Position numbers and translations under genes: made by a program. A stretch of 64,000 bases of DNA from Candidatus Nanopelagicales bacterium (GTDB lineage Bacteria > Actinomycetota > Actinomycetes > S36-B12). The notes below the pieces were generated by a model. That model was not told the DNA's origin. It searched no databases and saw nothing but the letters and a program-made list of their open reading frames with translations. Below, in pieces: positions 37,060-44,279 of this stretch; the first letter of the stretch is position 1, and every line of letters begins with the position of its first letter. Where the stretch lies: contig JAURQC010000010.1 in assembly GCA_030836325.1 (NCBI GenBank), positions 7,241 through 71,240 of the forward strand, given 5' to 3'.

Positions 37060-37075
37060 GTTACTCCTCAGTAAC
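37060..37075 (+). promoter_or_regulatory. short inverted repeat upstream of livK
   Basis: GTTACT-CCTC-AGTAAC is a perfect 6-bp inverted repeat 70 bases before the binding-protein start. It could be an operator for the transporter gene; nearby TAGTCT (about 37087-37092) could serve as a -10. The evidence is limited to symmetry and position. Confidence 0.3.
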
Positions 37076-37144
37076 ACGCCTACGCCTAGTCTTATCCCAA
37101 TGCAGCGGCGTTCGCCGTTGTTTCGTATGTCCAAGGAGAACTGC

Positions 37145-38497
37145 ATGAAGCGCACTATGGCTCTCAAGGCCGTCGCTGTGCTGGGTGCTGCGTCCCTCGC
37201 TCTCGCTGCTTGCAGCAGCGGTGACGATGAGGCGGCCCCGGCAGAGACGACTGCTGAAGAGACTGCAGCCGAGGAAACCACGGAAGAGGCTCCCGAGGAG
37301 ACCGCCGAGGAGACCATGGCTGAGGAAACAGAAGATGCAACCTGCGCGAACGACACCCTTGTCATCGGCTCACTGCTGCCGGCGACGGGCGACCTCGCGT
37401 TCCTCGGGCCGCCGGAGTTTGCCGGCGTCGAGAAGGCGATCCTTGAGGTCGACGCTGGAGGCGGAGTCCTCGGCAACCCGATCACCTACATCGAGGGTGA
37501 CTCTGGGGATACCACCACTGACATCGCAAGCCAGACCGTCGATTCGCACCTGTCCCAGGGCGTGCAGGCGATCATCGGCGCTGCGTCGTCCGGTGTGTCT
37601 TTGACCGTTATCGACAAGATCACCTCGAACGGCGTTGTCCACTTCTCACCGGCCAACACCGCTCCTGCGCTGACCACCTACCCGGACAACGGCCTGTACT
37701 TCCGCGTCTCGCCGTCTGACGTCCTCCAGGGTGCGGTCATCGCTGCTGACGCGATCGACAACGGCATCGAGTCAATGGCCGTCGTTGCTCGTCAGGATCC
37801 GTACGGTGAGGGCCTCAAGGACGCTGTGGTCAAGGACTTCAGCGCCGCTGGTGGCACCGTCACTGCTGATCTGCTGTACGACCCCGCCGCTCCGTCCTTC
37901 GAGGCTGAGGTGGCCGAGGTCGTTGCCAGCGGACCGCAGGCCGTTACGGTGATTGGCTTCGAGGAGTCGGTCAAGCTCCTGCAGGAGATGATCAAGCAGG
38001 GCGCAGGCCCGCAGGACATCCAGATCTACCTGGTGGACGGCAACATCTCGACCACCGCGTACGAGGATTTCCCGGCCGGCACCATGAACGGCACCAGGGC
38101 GACCGTACCTTCGGGTGAGGCTGACCTGACCGCGTTCAACGAGAGCCTGCTTGAGGTCGATCCCGACCTCACGGACTTCGCCTACGGCGCACAGTCCTAC
38201 GACGCCGCGATGCTCATCGCCCTGGCCGCTGAGGCCGCGGGATGCGCCGACGGCACCGCCATTGCAGCTGCGCTGCCTGAGGTCGCCGGCAACGGTGGCG
38301 AGGTCTGCGACAACTGGGCGGACTGCAAGGCTCTGCTCGACGCAGGCACTGACATCGACTTCCAGGGTGCAACTGGCCCGGTCGATTTCAATGAGTACGG
38401 CGATCTGGCTCAGGGCACCATTCAGGTGAACGAGTACACCTCGAACACTGAGTTCAAGGAGATCGGCAAGGTCACCGCCGACGTGCCGCTCCCGTAG
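37145..38497 (+). CDS. livK: branched-chain amino-acid-type ABC transporter substrate-binding lipoprotein
   Basis: A 450-residue periplasmic-binding-fold protein of the Leu/Ile/Val-binding family. The signal peptide ends in lipobox LAAC near residue 22 (ALAACSSGDDE), so it is lipid-anchored. A linker of about 40 residues made almost only of Glu, Thr and Ala follows. The binding domain starts TLVIGSLLPATGDLAFLGPPEFAGVEKA and contains EGDSGDTTTD, GAASSGVSLTV and VVARQDPYGEGLKDAVV. The ligand could be a branched-chain amino acid, another amino acid, an amide or urea; sequence does not decide. An AAGGAG ribosome binding site precedes ATG 37145. The matching permease/ATPase operon is on the other strand at 39.6-43.7 kb. 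Confidence 0.9.
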   Translation: MKRTMALKAVAVLGAASLALAACSSGDDEAAPAETTAEETAAEETTEEAPEETAEETMAEETEDATCANDTLVIGSLLPATGDLAFLGPPEFAGVEKAILEVDAGGGVLGNPITYIEGDSGDTTTDIASQTVDSHLSQGVQAIIGAASSGVSLTVIDKITSNGVVHFSPANTAPALTTYPDNGLYFRVSPSDVLQGAVIAADAIDNGIESMAVVARQDPYGEGLKDAVVKDFSAAGGTVTADLLYDPAAPSFEAEVAEVVASGPQAVTVIGFEESVKLLQEMIKQGAGPQDIQIYLVDGNISTTAYEDFPAGTMNGTRATVPSGEADLTAFNESLLEVDPDLTDFAYGAQSYDAAMLIALAAEAAGCADGTAIAAALPEVAGNGGEVCDNWADCKALLDAGTDIDFQGATGPVDFNEYGDLAQGTIQVNEYTSNTEFKEIGKVTADVPLP

Positions 38498-38513
38498 CGG
38501 TTAGTCAGCTCGT

Positions 38514-38551
38514 AGTTGGGCCCCGTCTCCTAATGGAGACGGGGCCCAACT
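38514..38551 (+). terminator. strong hairpin terminator after livK
   Basis: A perfect 17-bp inverted repeat (AGTTGGGCCCCGTCTCC and its complement) with a TAAT loop begins 17 bases after the livK stop and is followed by CTTTCCC. The stem is unusually long and GC-rich. Confidence 0.85.
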
Positions 38552-38693
38552 CTTTCCCACGCCTCCCGCGAACCCGCACCCTCACAGCGCGAACCCGCAT
38601 ACGGTCCACAGGCAATAAATAGGGCTGGCTGTTGGTCCACAGCCAGCAAGGTGGGGCTTCACTAATGTCGTAGGCGAGGCCCAGGCTGGGAGG

Positions 38694-39494
38694 ATGACCA
38701 GGGGTATTGGAGATCCGTTCCTGACCGCACACGAGGCGAAAGCGTGGGCTGAGTCTGTTCTGGTTGGTGCACCAGAGGATTCGGTTGTAGTTGGCCTAAG
38801 TGCAGCGGCTATGTGGAGCATGCCCTTGCCGCCAGCCGTTGCTCAGGTTCTCCGACGTGGTCGTGTGTCAGTGAGCAGGCGGGGAGCTGCCACTCCCACA
38901 AGGAGATCGAAAGTAGACGGTCATTCGATTGATCTTCCTACCAGCCACTGTCGGGTTCACGCTTCAATGGTGCTCACGACTCCGGCGCGTACATGGGTTG
39001 ATTGCGCGGCGCTGCTCCCTCCTGATCACCTGCTCGCCATGGGAGACATGGCACTGGATACGGGGCTACTGACGTCGGAAGAGTTGGCATCGGTGGTTGC
39101 TTGGGCCCGAACGCGTAGGGGAGTCGTTCGAGCTCGAAAGGTTCTTCCGTGGATTCGAACGGGGGTTGAGTCTGCTCAGGAGTCTCGCTTGCGTTGGCAC
39201 ATCGTGGCGAATGAATTCCCTGAACCCGACATCAACCCCGAAGTCGTTCTACCTGGCTCACGGGTGGTGCGTCTCGATTTGGCCTACCGAGGGCTTCGAA
39301 TTGGCGTTGAATTCGATGGGGAGTGGCACATAGATACCCAGGCGCACGATGCGGAGCGACGCAGGCAGCTTGAGCTGGCAGGTTGGAAGGTCTTGGTGGC
39401 GACGAAGGAAGACCTGGCCGATCCCACTAGCTTCCTTGCTGAGTTGCGTGCAGAAATCTCCTTACGGACCTTCGTGAGCAAACATCGATGGTGA
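38694..39494 (+). CDS. PD-(D/E)xK nuclease-like protein with N-terminal AbiEi-like region
   Basis: A 266-residue protein. The N-terminal half (VVGLSAAAMWSMPLPP, HSIDLPTSHCRVHASMVLTTPARTWVDCAALL) resembles the winged-helix plus linker arrangement of AbiEi/type IV toxin-antitoxin-type proteins widespread in actinobacteria. The C-terminal half is a DUF559/Vsr-like restriction-endonuclease fold with RLDLAYRGLRIGVEFDGEWH (D...E.D), then RRRQLELAGWKVLVATKEDL. I infer DNA binding or nuclease activity but cannot assign a role; no toxin partner is adjacent. A GGGAGG almost abuts the ATG. It lies between livK and the convergent livHMGF operon. Confidence 0.75.
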   Translation: MTRGIGDPFLTAHEAKAWAESVLVGAPEDSVVVGLSAAAMWSMPLPPAVAQVLRRGRVSVSRRGAATPTRRSKVDGHSIDLPTSHCRVHASMVLTTPARTWVDCAALLPPDHLLAMGDMALDTGLLTSEELASVVAWARTRRGVVRARKVLPWIRTGVESAQESRLRWHIVANEFPEPDINPEVVLPGSRVVRLDLAYRGLRIGVEFDGEWHIDTQAHDAERRRQLELAGWKVLVATKEDLADPTSFLAELRAEISLRTFVSKHRW

Positions 39495-39501
39495 CTTGAG
39501 A

Positions 39502-39527
39502 GCCGACGCCGACGCCGACGCCGACGC
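39502..39527. repeat. GCCGAC hexamer tandem repeat
   Basis: Four exact tandem copies of GCCGAC plus two further bases, just after the nuclease-like gene stop. It is likely a slippage-prone microsatellite. Confidence 0.7.
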
Positions 39528-39587
39528 GTAGCGGGTCAGCCTTCACAGCCGATTCGCTCAAACTGAGCGCAAATTTCCGCCGCGCAG

Positions 39588-39642
39588 CTGCAGGTTCGCA
39601 CCCACAGGCTGCAAGTTCGCGGCTAGAAACTGCAAGTTCGCG
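39588..39642. repeat. three tandem 21-bp repeats next to the livF stop
   Basis: CTGCARGTTCGC recurs at 39588, 39609 and 39630, exactly 21 bases apart. The last two copies extend the match to CTGCAAGTTCGCGGYTAG. The third copy ends one base before the livF stop codon on the minus strand. Function is unknown; period and position are visible directly. Confidence 0.7.
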
Positions 39643-39643
39643 G

Positions 39644-40510
39644 TTAGGCCTTGGCGAGGGTCCCGAGGTAGAGCTCGATGACCTTGGGGTCGTTGGCCAG
39701 GTCCTTGCCGGTGCCGGTGTAGGCGTTACGGCCCTGATCGAGCACGTAACCGCGGTCCACGATCTGCAAGCAGCGGCGTGCGTTCTGCTCCACGATGATC
39801 ACTGTCACGCCGGTCTTGTTGATCTCTCGCACCCGGACGAACACTTCGTCCTGCAGAGCAGGGGACAGGCCGGCGCTGGGCTCGTCCAAGAGCAACACGC
39901 TGGGCTCCATCATGAGAGCGCGACCCATCGCCACCATCTGCCTCTCACCACCGGACAGGGAGCCGGCCCGCTGCTTGCGGCGCTCACCGAGGGTGGGGAA
40001 GAGGTCGACGACCTTGTCGAACCGCTCAGAGAAGCTCTTTGGGTCCTGGAAGGCACCCATTTCCATGTTCTCTTCGATTGTTAGCGAGGGGAACACGTTG
40101 TTCGTCTGAGGGACGAACCCGACGCCGCGGCGCACAAGCTGGTCTGCGCGGAGGTTGGTGATGTCCTCATCGCGCAAAAGGACGGCGCCCTCGTTGACAT
40201 GAACCAGCCCGAAGATCGCCTTGAGCAGCGTCGACTTACCAGCACCGTTGGGCCCGATGATGCCGACGAGTTCGCCTTCCTGGGCGTACAGGTCGGAACC
40301 GTTGAGGATGTTGACGCCGGGGAAGTAGCCCGCGTAGAGCGCATCTGCACGAACGAGGGCCCCGACCGCTGCCGAGGCGTGCACCTGTTCGGGTGTCGCC
40401 GGATGACCTTCAGCGAGTTGTTCGGCGTTTGTATCGAGTTCGGTCTCGAAGACGTGGGGGTCGTCGGGATCGTTGGGGCCGGGAAGATCTGCAGGTTCGG
40501 TGTAGTTCAT
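39644..40510 (-). CDS. livF: branched-chain amino-acid-type ABC transporter ATPase LivF
   Basis: A 288-residue ATPase. Walker A GPNGAGKSTLLKAIFG (near residue 91), signature LSGGERQMVAMGRAL, Walker B VLLLDEPSAGLSP and switch VTVIIVEQNARR are intact. About 55 acidic, proline-containing residues precede the conserved domain (NYTEPADLPGPNDPDDPHVF), so the protein is longer than the usual 235-250. The ATG overlaps the livG stop by one base (TGATG), so the long start is plausible through coupling; a later start is the alternative. Confidence 0.92.
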   Translation of the reverse strand: MNYTEPADLPGPNDPDDPHVFETELDTNAEQLAEGHPATPEQVHASAAVGALVRADALYAGYFPGVNILNGSDLYAQEGELVGIIGPNGAGKSTLLKAIFGLVHVNEGAVLLRDEDITNLRADQLVRRGVGFVPQTNNVFPSLTIEENMEMGAFQDPKSFSERFDKVVDLFPTLGERRKQRAGSLSGGERQMVAMGRALMMEPSVLLLDEPSAGLSPALQDEVFVRVREINKTGVTVIIVEQNARRCLQIVDRGYVLDQGRNAYTGTGKDLANDPKVIELYLGTLAKA

Positions 40511-41412
40511 CAGGAACCATCCTCGGTCAAAGCCTCGCCGCTTTCGGTCAATTCAGCATCATGGTGAGCGCCGAGGTAGGCATCGATAACGGCCTGATCC
40601 TTCATGACGGCGTCGGGCGGACCCTCGGCAATCACCGAACCTTGAGCCATGACGATGACCCAGTCGCTGATGTCGTGGACCATGTCCATGTCGTGCTCGA
40701 CGAACAGCACCGTGGTGCCGTCCTCTCGCATAGCCTTGATGTGGCCCAGGAGGCTTTGCTTGAGAGCGGGATTGACACCCGCCATGGGCTCATCAAGCAT
40801 GATGAGCTCAGGATCTGCCATCAAGGCTCGTGCCATCTCGAGCAATTTGCGCTGACCGCCTGAGAGCGAACCTGCGAAGTCCTTGACCTTTTCGTGCAGG
40901 TTGAAACGACGCAACAGGCCCAGGGCGCGTTCGTCGATTGCCCTTTCCTGCGAACTCCACAGGAACGGAAGGATCGCGGCTAGGACACGCTCACCCGTCT
41001 GGTTCTTGGCACCCAGGCGCATGTTGTCGATCACGGTCATGCGGCTTAGGGCCTTGGTCAACTGGAAGGTGCGGACCATGCCAATGCGGGCAAGGCGATA
41101 GGGAGCCATTCCGGAGACCTGTCGACCGTTGAACGTCCACTTTCCCTCGTTGACATCGTCGAACCCGGTGATCAGGTTGAAGAAGGTGGTCTTTCCCGCA
41201 CCGTTGGGTCCGATAAGCGCCGTGATGGCGCCTCGCTGGATCTCCACGTGTTCCACGTCCACTGCGGTGAGGCCACCGAAGGAGCGACGAACGTGGTCGG
41301 CAATCAGGATGGGATCGGGCTTGGGAACACCCGGTCGCGCCTCGACTGTGGACAGAGCCGCCTTGGCCTTCTGCGCGAGAGTGCCGGCGGAAGCTGTGGT
41401 GCTATCGGGCAT
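40510..41412 (-). CDS. livG: branched-chain amino-acid-type ABC transporter ATPase LivG
   Basis: A 300-residue ATPase with Walker A GPNGAGKTTFFNLITG, the LivG-type RIGMVRTFQLTKALSRMTVIDNM stretch, signature LSGGQRKLLEMARAL, Walker B IMLDEPMAGVNP and switch TTVLFVEHDMD. It starts 11 bases inside the 3' end of livM and overlaps livF, so the operon reads livH-livM-livG-livF. Confidence 0.94.
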   Translation of the reverse strand: MPDSTTASAGTLAQKAKAALSTVEARPGVPKPDPILIADHVRRSFGGLTAVDVEHVEIQRGAITALIGPNGAGKTTFFNLITGFDDVNEGKWTFNGRQVSGMAPYRLARIGMVRTFQLTKALSRMTVIDNMRLGAKNQTGERVLAAILPFLWSSQERAIDERALGLLRRFNLHEKVKDFAGSLSGGQRKLLEMARALMADPELIMLDEPMAGVNPALKQSLLGHIKAMREDGTTVLFVEHDMDMVHDISDWVIVMAQGSVIAEGPPDAVMKDQAVIDAYLGAHHDAELTESGEALTEDGS

Positions 41413-42391
41413 CGAGAGCCAACTCCTTCCGATCGCCGAAAATGCCTTGGGGTCTGAAGACCATCAAAGCGATCAGTCCTGAACCCATCAGCACGAAGCG
41501 GATGTTGCCGACATCGGTTGGGGCAAGGAAGTCAATCCATCCCGCTTGAATCGCCTGGCCGAGGAACTCGCCGGTTCCAGCGAGCAGGAACCAGAAGATG
41601 ATCGCGCCGACGATGGGACCGAAGACCCGCGCAGCGCCACCCAGGAGCAGGATCGTGTAGGCGAAGAAGGTGAAGTCCGGTTGGAAGGTGTCCGGCTGGA
41701 CCGACTGCTTTGCAACGGCCCACACAATGCCGCCGAGGGCACCGATGACACCACCGAGGATCAGCGCCTGGAGCTTGTAGACGAAGACGTTCTTGCCGAG
41801 TGAGACAACAGCGTCCTCGTCCTCGCGAATGCCCTTGACGACGCGACCCCACGGGCTGCGGACGAGAAGCCAGACGAGAACGGTGACCGCGGCGATGAGG
41901 ATCCAACCCACGATGACGACCCACAAATCTTGGCGAGTCCAGCTCAAGACAGGCAGACTCTCGAAGTCCGCGGGCAGCGGGTTTGTGTCGTGGAACTGCT
42001 GGCCGAGTTTGCCGTTCAGACCCTGTGCGCCACCGAGCACATCCTTGAACGCGATGGAGCGCACGCTGAGTCGGAAGAGCTCGCTAGCGGCGATTGTGAC
42101 GATGGCCAGGTAGTCCGCACGCAGCCTCAGCGTGGGGATGCCGAGCAAGAGCGCTAGGAGCGTCGCGACGATGATTCCCACAAGAATCGCCAACCACAGG
42201 CTTAAGTCGAACGTGAGGACGATGACGCCCACCGCGTAGGAACCAGCGGCTACGAAGGCGACCTGCCCGAAGTTCAGCAGGCCGGCATAGCCAAACTGCA
42301 CGTTCAAGCCGATGGCTGCCAGGCAGTAGATAATGGCTGTGACGCCGATGGCCTGGGTCATCGTCTGAGTGAGTACGAACCCCCAATCCAT
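41402..42391 (-). CDS. livM: branched-chain amino-acid-type ABC transporter permease LivM
   Basis: A 329-residue polytopic membrane protein with about nine hydrophobic segments. It has the family stretch LNVQFGYAGLLNFGQVAFVAAGSYAVG near residue 28, the EAA-like cytoplasmic loop WGRVVKGIREDEDAVVSLGKNVFVYKLQAL, and FRPQGIFG near the C-terminus. Start ATG is one base after the livH stop. Confidence 0.93.
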   Translation of the reverse strand: MDWGFVLTQTMTQAIGVTAIIYCLAAIGLNVQFGYAGLLNFGQVAFVAAGSYAVGVIVLTFDLSLWLAILVGIIVATLLALLLGIPTLRLRADYLAIVTIAASELFRLSVRSIAFKDVLGGAQGLNGKLGQQFHDTNPLPADFESLPVLSWTRQDLWVVIVGWILIAAVTVLVWLLVRSPWGRVVKGIREDEDAVVSLGKNVFVYKLQALILGGVIGALGGIVWAVAKQSVQPDTFQPDFTFFAYTILLLGGAARVFGPIVGAIIFWFLLAGTGEFLGQAIQAGWIDFLAPTDVGNIRFVLMGSGLIALMVFRPQGIFGDRKELALDAR

Positions 42392-42392
42392 G

Positions 42393-43688
42393 TCAGCCCA
42401 CCCTCTCTCGTCTGCCGAGTAAGCCTTGTGGTCGAACCATCAGAATCAGGATCATCACGAAGAGTGCTCCCACAGTCTTCATCTCAGTGGGAATGATGAG
42501 GCTGGTCATGTTGATAAAGACGCCGACGACGAGTGCACCGACGATGGCGCCGTACACCGTGCCGAGGCCGCCGAGGATGACCGACGCGAAGATGATCAGC
42601 AGAATCCGCTGACCCATGTTCCACACGCTGTTTTGCGTCATTCCCAGGTAGATTCCGGCGAAGGCGGCTAAGCCGGCGGCAACGATCCACACGACCGAGA
42701 TGACCCGTTCAACGTCAATGCCGGTGGCCGACGCCAGTGCCGGGTTGTCGGAGACTGCTCGCGTGGCCTTGCCAATACGCGAGCGCTGAACCCAGATAAC
42801 GACGACGGTGAGAGTGACGACCGCGAGCCCGGCGAGGATCAGCGCCTTCGGGGTTGCGGTCACCGGTCCGAGACTGATTCCCACCTGCCCGGCGTACTGC
42901 TTGTACGTCTGCGGAGCAGCACCGAAGAACAGCGCGACCCCGTAGCGCAGCACGATGGCAAGGCCGATCGAGATGATCATCATGGCGATCAAACCCGTCT
43001 TGCGCTTGCGCAAGGGACGCCAGAGGACCTTGTTTTGACCCCAACCGAAGGCGATCGCACAGAAAACGATCGCAATGGGGGCGGCGATAACGAGATGCAA
43101 GCCGGCAGTGTTCAAGAGAAGTGCGGAGAAAGCTCCGAGGGTTACGAGGTCGCCATGGGAGAAGTTCGTTAGACCGGTGGTGCCGAAGACGAGGTTCAGA
43201 CCCAGTGCGGCAAGCGCGATCATGATGCCGAACAAGATGCCGTCGAACAGCAACTGCAGGAACTGGTCCCCGGTGACGTCTATGAAGCCACCGCTATCGA
43301 CACCGCCCCCTTCGCCCTCCACGAGCTTGGTGAGGATTTTCTTCTCCCCACCGAGGACAAGTAGTGAGCGACTAGCGTCGTCGGGGTTCTCCAGTGCGAT
43401 GCCCTCGGGGAGTGTGGTGACGTCGATCTCGACCGCGTAGGTACCGCCACCCGGAAGCACGATCGAGAAATCACCGTTGGCGTCTGAAGTGCCAGTCTCG
43501 CTGAAACCGTCCTCATTGCTGACGGAAATCGAGACATCCGGGATTCCAGTGCCGTCCGGGGCAGTGAAGCTGCCGACCAAGGCTGCGTCTGCAGCATTAG
43601 CTGCAGAGGCACCGACGAGAGTCACCCCGAGGAGGGAGATCACCGCGAGGACGGCCGCGGCAACGGCGGCACGAACTGCGATCAGCAC
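42393..43688 (-). CDS. livH: LivH permease with a fused N-terminal exported beta domain
   Basis: A 431-residue protein, about 140 longer than ordinary LivH. Residues 1-33 are a signal peptide (AAAVLAVISLLGVTLVGASAANA). Residues 36-125 resemble a carboxypeptidase-regulatory-like/Cna-B-type beta domain (FTAPDGTGIPDVSISVSNEDG, TSDANGDFSIVLPGGGTYAVEID). The permease follows from about residue 140: GILFGIMIALAALGLNLVFGTTGLTNFSHGDLVTLG, the coupling helix region IGKATRAVSDNPALASATGID, and RPQGLLGRRERVG at the end. The extra domain should face outside, where it might touch the binding protein or cell wall. GTG 43688 has AGGAGG upstream. Confidence 0.88.
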   Translation of the reverse strand: MLIAVRAAVAAAVLAVISLLGVTLVGASAANAADAALVGSFTAPDGTGIPDVSISVSNEDGFSETGTSDANGDFSIVLPGGGTYAVEIDVTTLPEGIALENPDDASRSLLVLGGEKKILTKLVEGEGGGVDSGGFIDVTGDQFLQLLFDGILFGIMIALAALGLNLVFGTTGLTNFSHGDLVTLGAFSALLLNTAGLHLVIAAPIAIVFCAIAFGWGQNKVLWRPLRKRKTGLIAMMIISIGLAIVLRYGVALFFGAAPQTYKQYAGQVGISLGPVTATPKALILAGLAVVTLTVVVIWVQRSRIGKATRAVSDNPALASATGIDVERVISVVWIVAAGLAAFAGIYLGMTQNSVWNMGQRILLIIFASVILGGLGTVYGAIVGALVVGVFINMTSLIIPTEMKTVGALFVMILILMVRPQGLLGRRERVG

Positions 43689-43745
43689 GAAGCCAACCTC
43701 CTGGGATCGTTTCGGACGACCGGAGCCGCCCAGCGGATTCGGGCA

Positions 43746-43751
43746 ACAGTA
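43746..43751 (-). promoter_or_regulatory. candidate -10 box for the livHMGF operon
   Basis: On the minus strand TACTGT lies about 57 bases before the livH GTG, in the 113-base gap between livH and the thioesterase gene. No strong -35 is visible. Confidence 0.3.
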
Positions 43752-43801
43752 GCGGCCTTGCTCAGGGCGCGGGGGCTAGATGAGCAGGTTGCCGGGTTTT
43801 G

Positions 43802-44239
43802 TTATTTGTTCGACATCGGACGGACAAGACACGTGAGTCTCGCGGTACAAACTGGGCGGCCTGCCTCGTCGGTAACTCGGATTTGAGTGCTCACGACCGT
43901 CCGCCCGGCGGACAAGACCGTCGACTCAGCGTGCACGACCCCCTCGGTGGCCGACCGGTGGTGGGTGCAGTTCAAGTCGACTCCGACCACCATGTTCTCT
44001 GGCCCGGCGAGCAAAGCTCCGTGGATCGAACCGAGAGATTCGGCTAGCACAGCACTGGCGCCACCGTGCAAAAGTCCGTAGGGCTGGGTGTTGCCCGCCA
44101 CCGGCATCGTCGCTACGACGGTCTCTGGGTTGGCCGAAACCAATTCAATTCCCATCTTCTCGGCAAGGGCACCCATGCCCCAGCGCGCGAGTTCTTCAGG
44201 GATACCGCTTGCTCCTGACTTTGTGGTGTCGTCGCTCAT
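43802..44239 (-). CDS. PaaI-type hotdog thioesterase
   Basis: A 145-residue hotdog-fold protein. The family motif GLLHGGASAVLAESLGS near residues 56-72 carries the HGG and catalytic acidic residue of PaaI/YbdB-like acyl-CoA thioesterases, followed by VGVDLNCTHHRSATEGVVHAES. The substrate is probably an aromatic or aliphatic acyl-CoA; it cannot be narrowed from sequence. It is divergent from polA across only 40 bases. Confidence 0.85.
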   Translation of the reverse strand: MSDDTTKSGASGIPEELARWGMGALAEKMGIELVSANPETVVATMPVAGNTQPYGLLHGGASAVLAESLGSIHGALLAGPENMVVGVDLNCTHHRSATEGVVHAESTVLSAGRTVVSTQIRVTDEAGRPVCTARLTCLVRPMSNK

Positions 44240-44245
44240 GTCGGC

Positions 44246-44251
44246 AGCGTA
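44246..44251 (-). promoter_or_regulatory. -10-like TACGCT placed for leaderless transcription of the thioesterase gene
   Basis: On the minus strand TACGCT is followed by exactly 6 bases (GCCGAC) and the ATG. There is no ribosome binding site. The polA -10 candidate lies 22 bases away in the opposite direction. Confidence 0.55.
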
Positions 44252-44267
44252 GGTGCGGGGCTCTGCC

Positions 44268-44273
44268 TAGGAT
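44268..44273 (+). promoter_or_regulatory. -10-like TAGGAT placed for leaderless transcription of polA
   Basis: TAGGAT is followed by exactly 6 bases (CGGAAG) and the polA ATG. GGAAG itself is too close to the ATG for a good Shine-Dalgarno sequence, so leaderless initiation is favoured. Confidence 0.5.
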
Positions 44274-44279
44274 CGGAAG

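Noticed and set aside
36970..37144. Riboswitch or ANTAR-target hairpins upstream of livK, given the adjacent ANTAR regulator
   Set aside because: I see no pair of hairpins with the conserved hexaloop ends expected of ANTAR targets; only one short inverted repeat is present.
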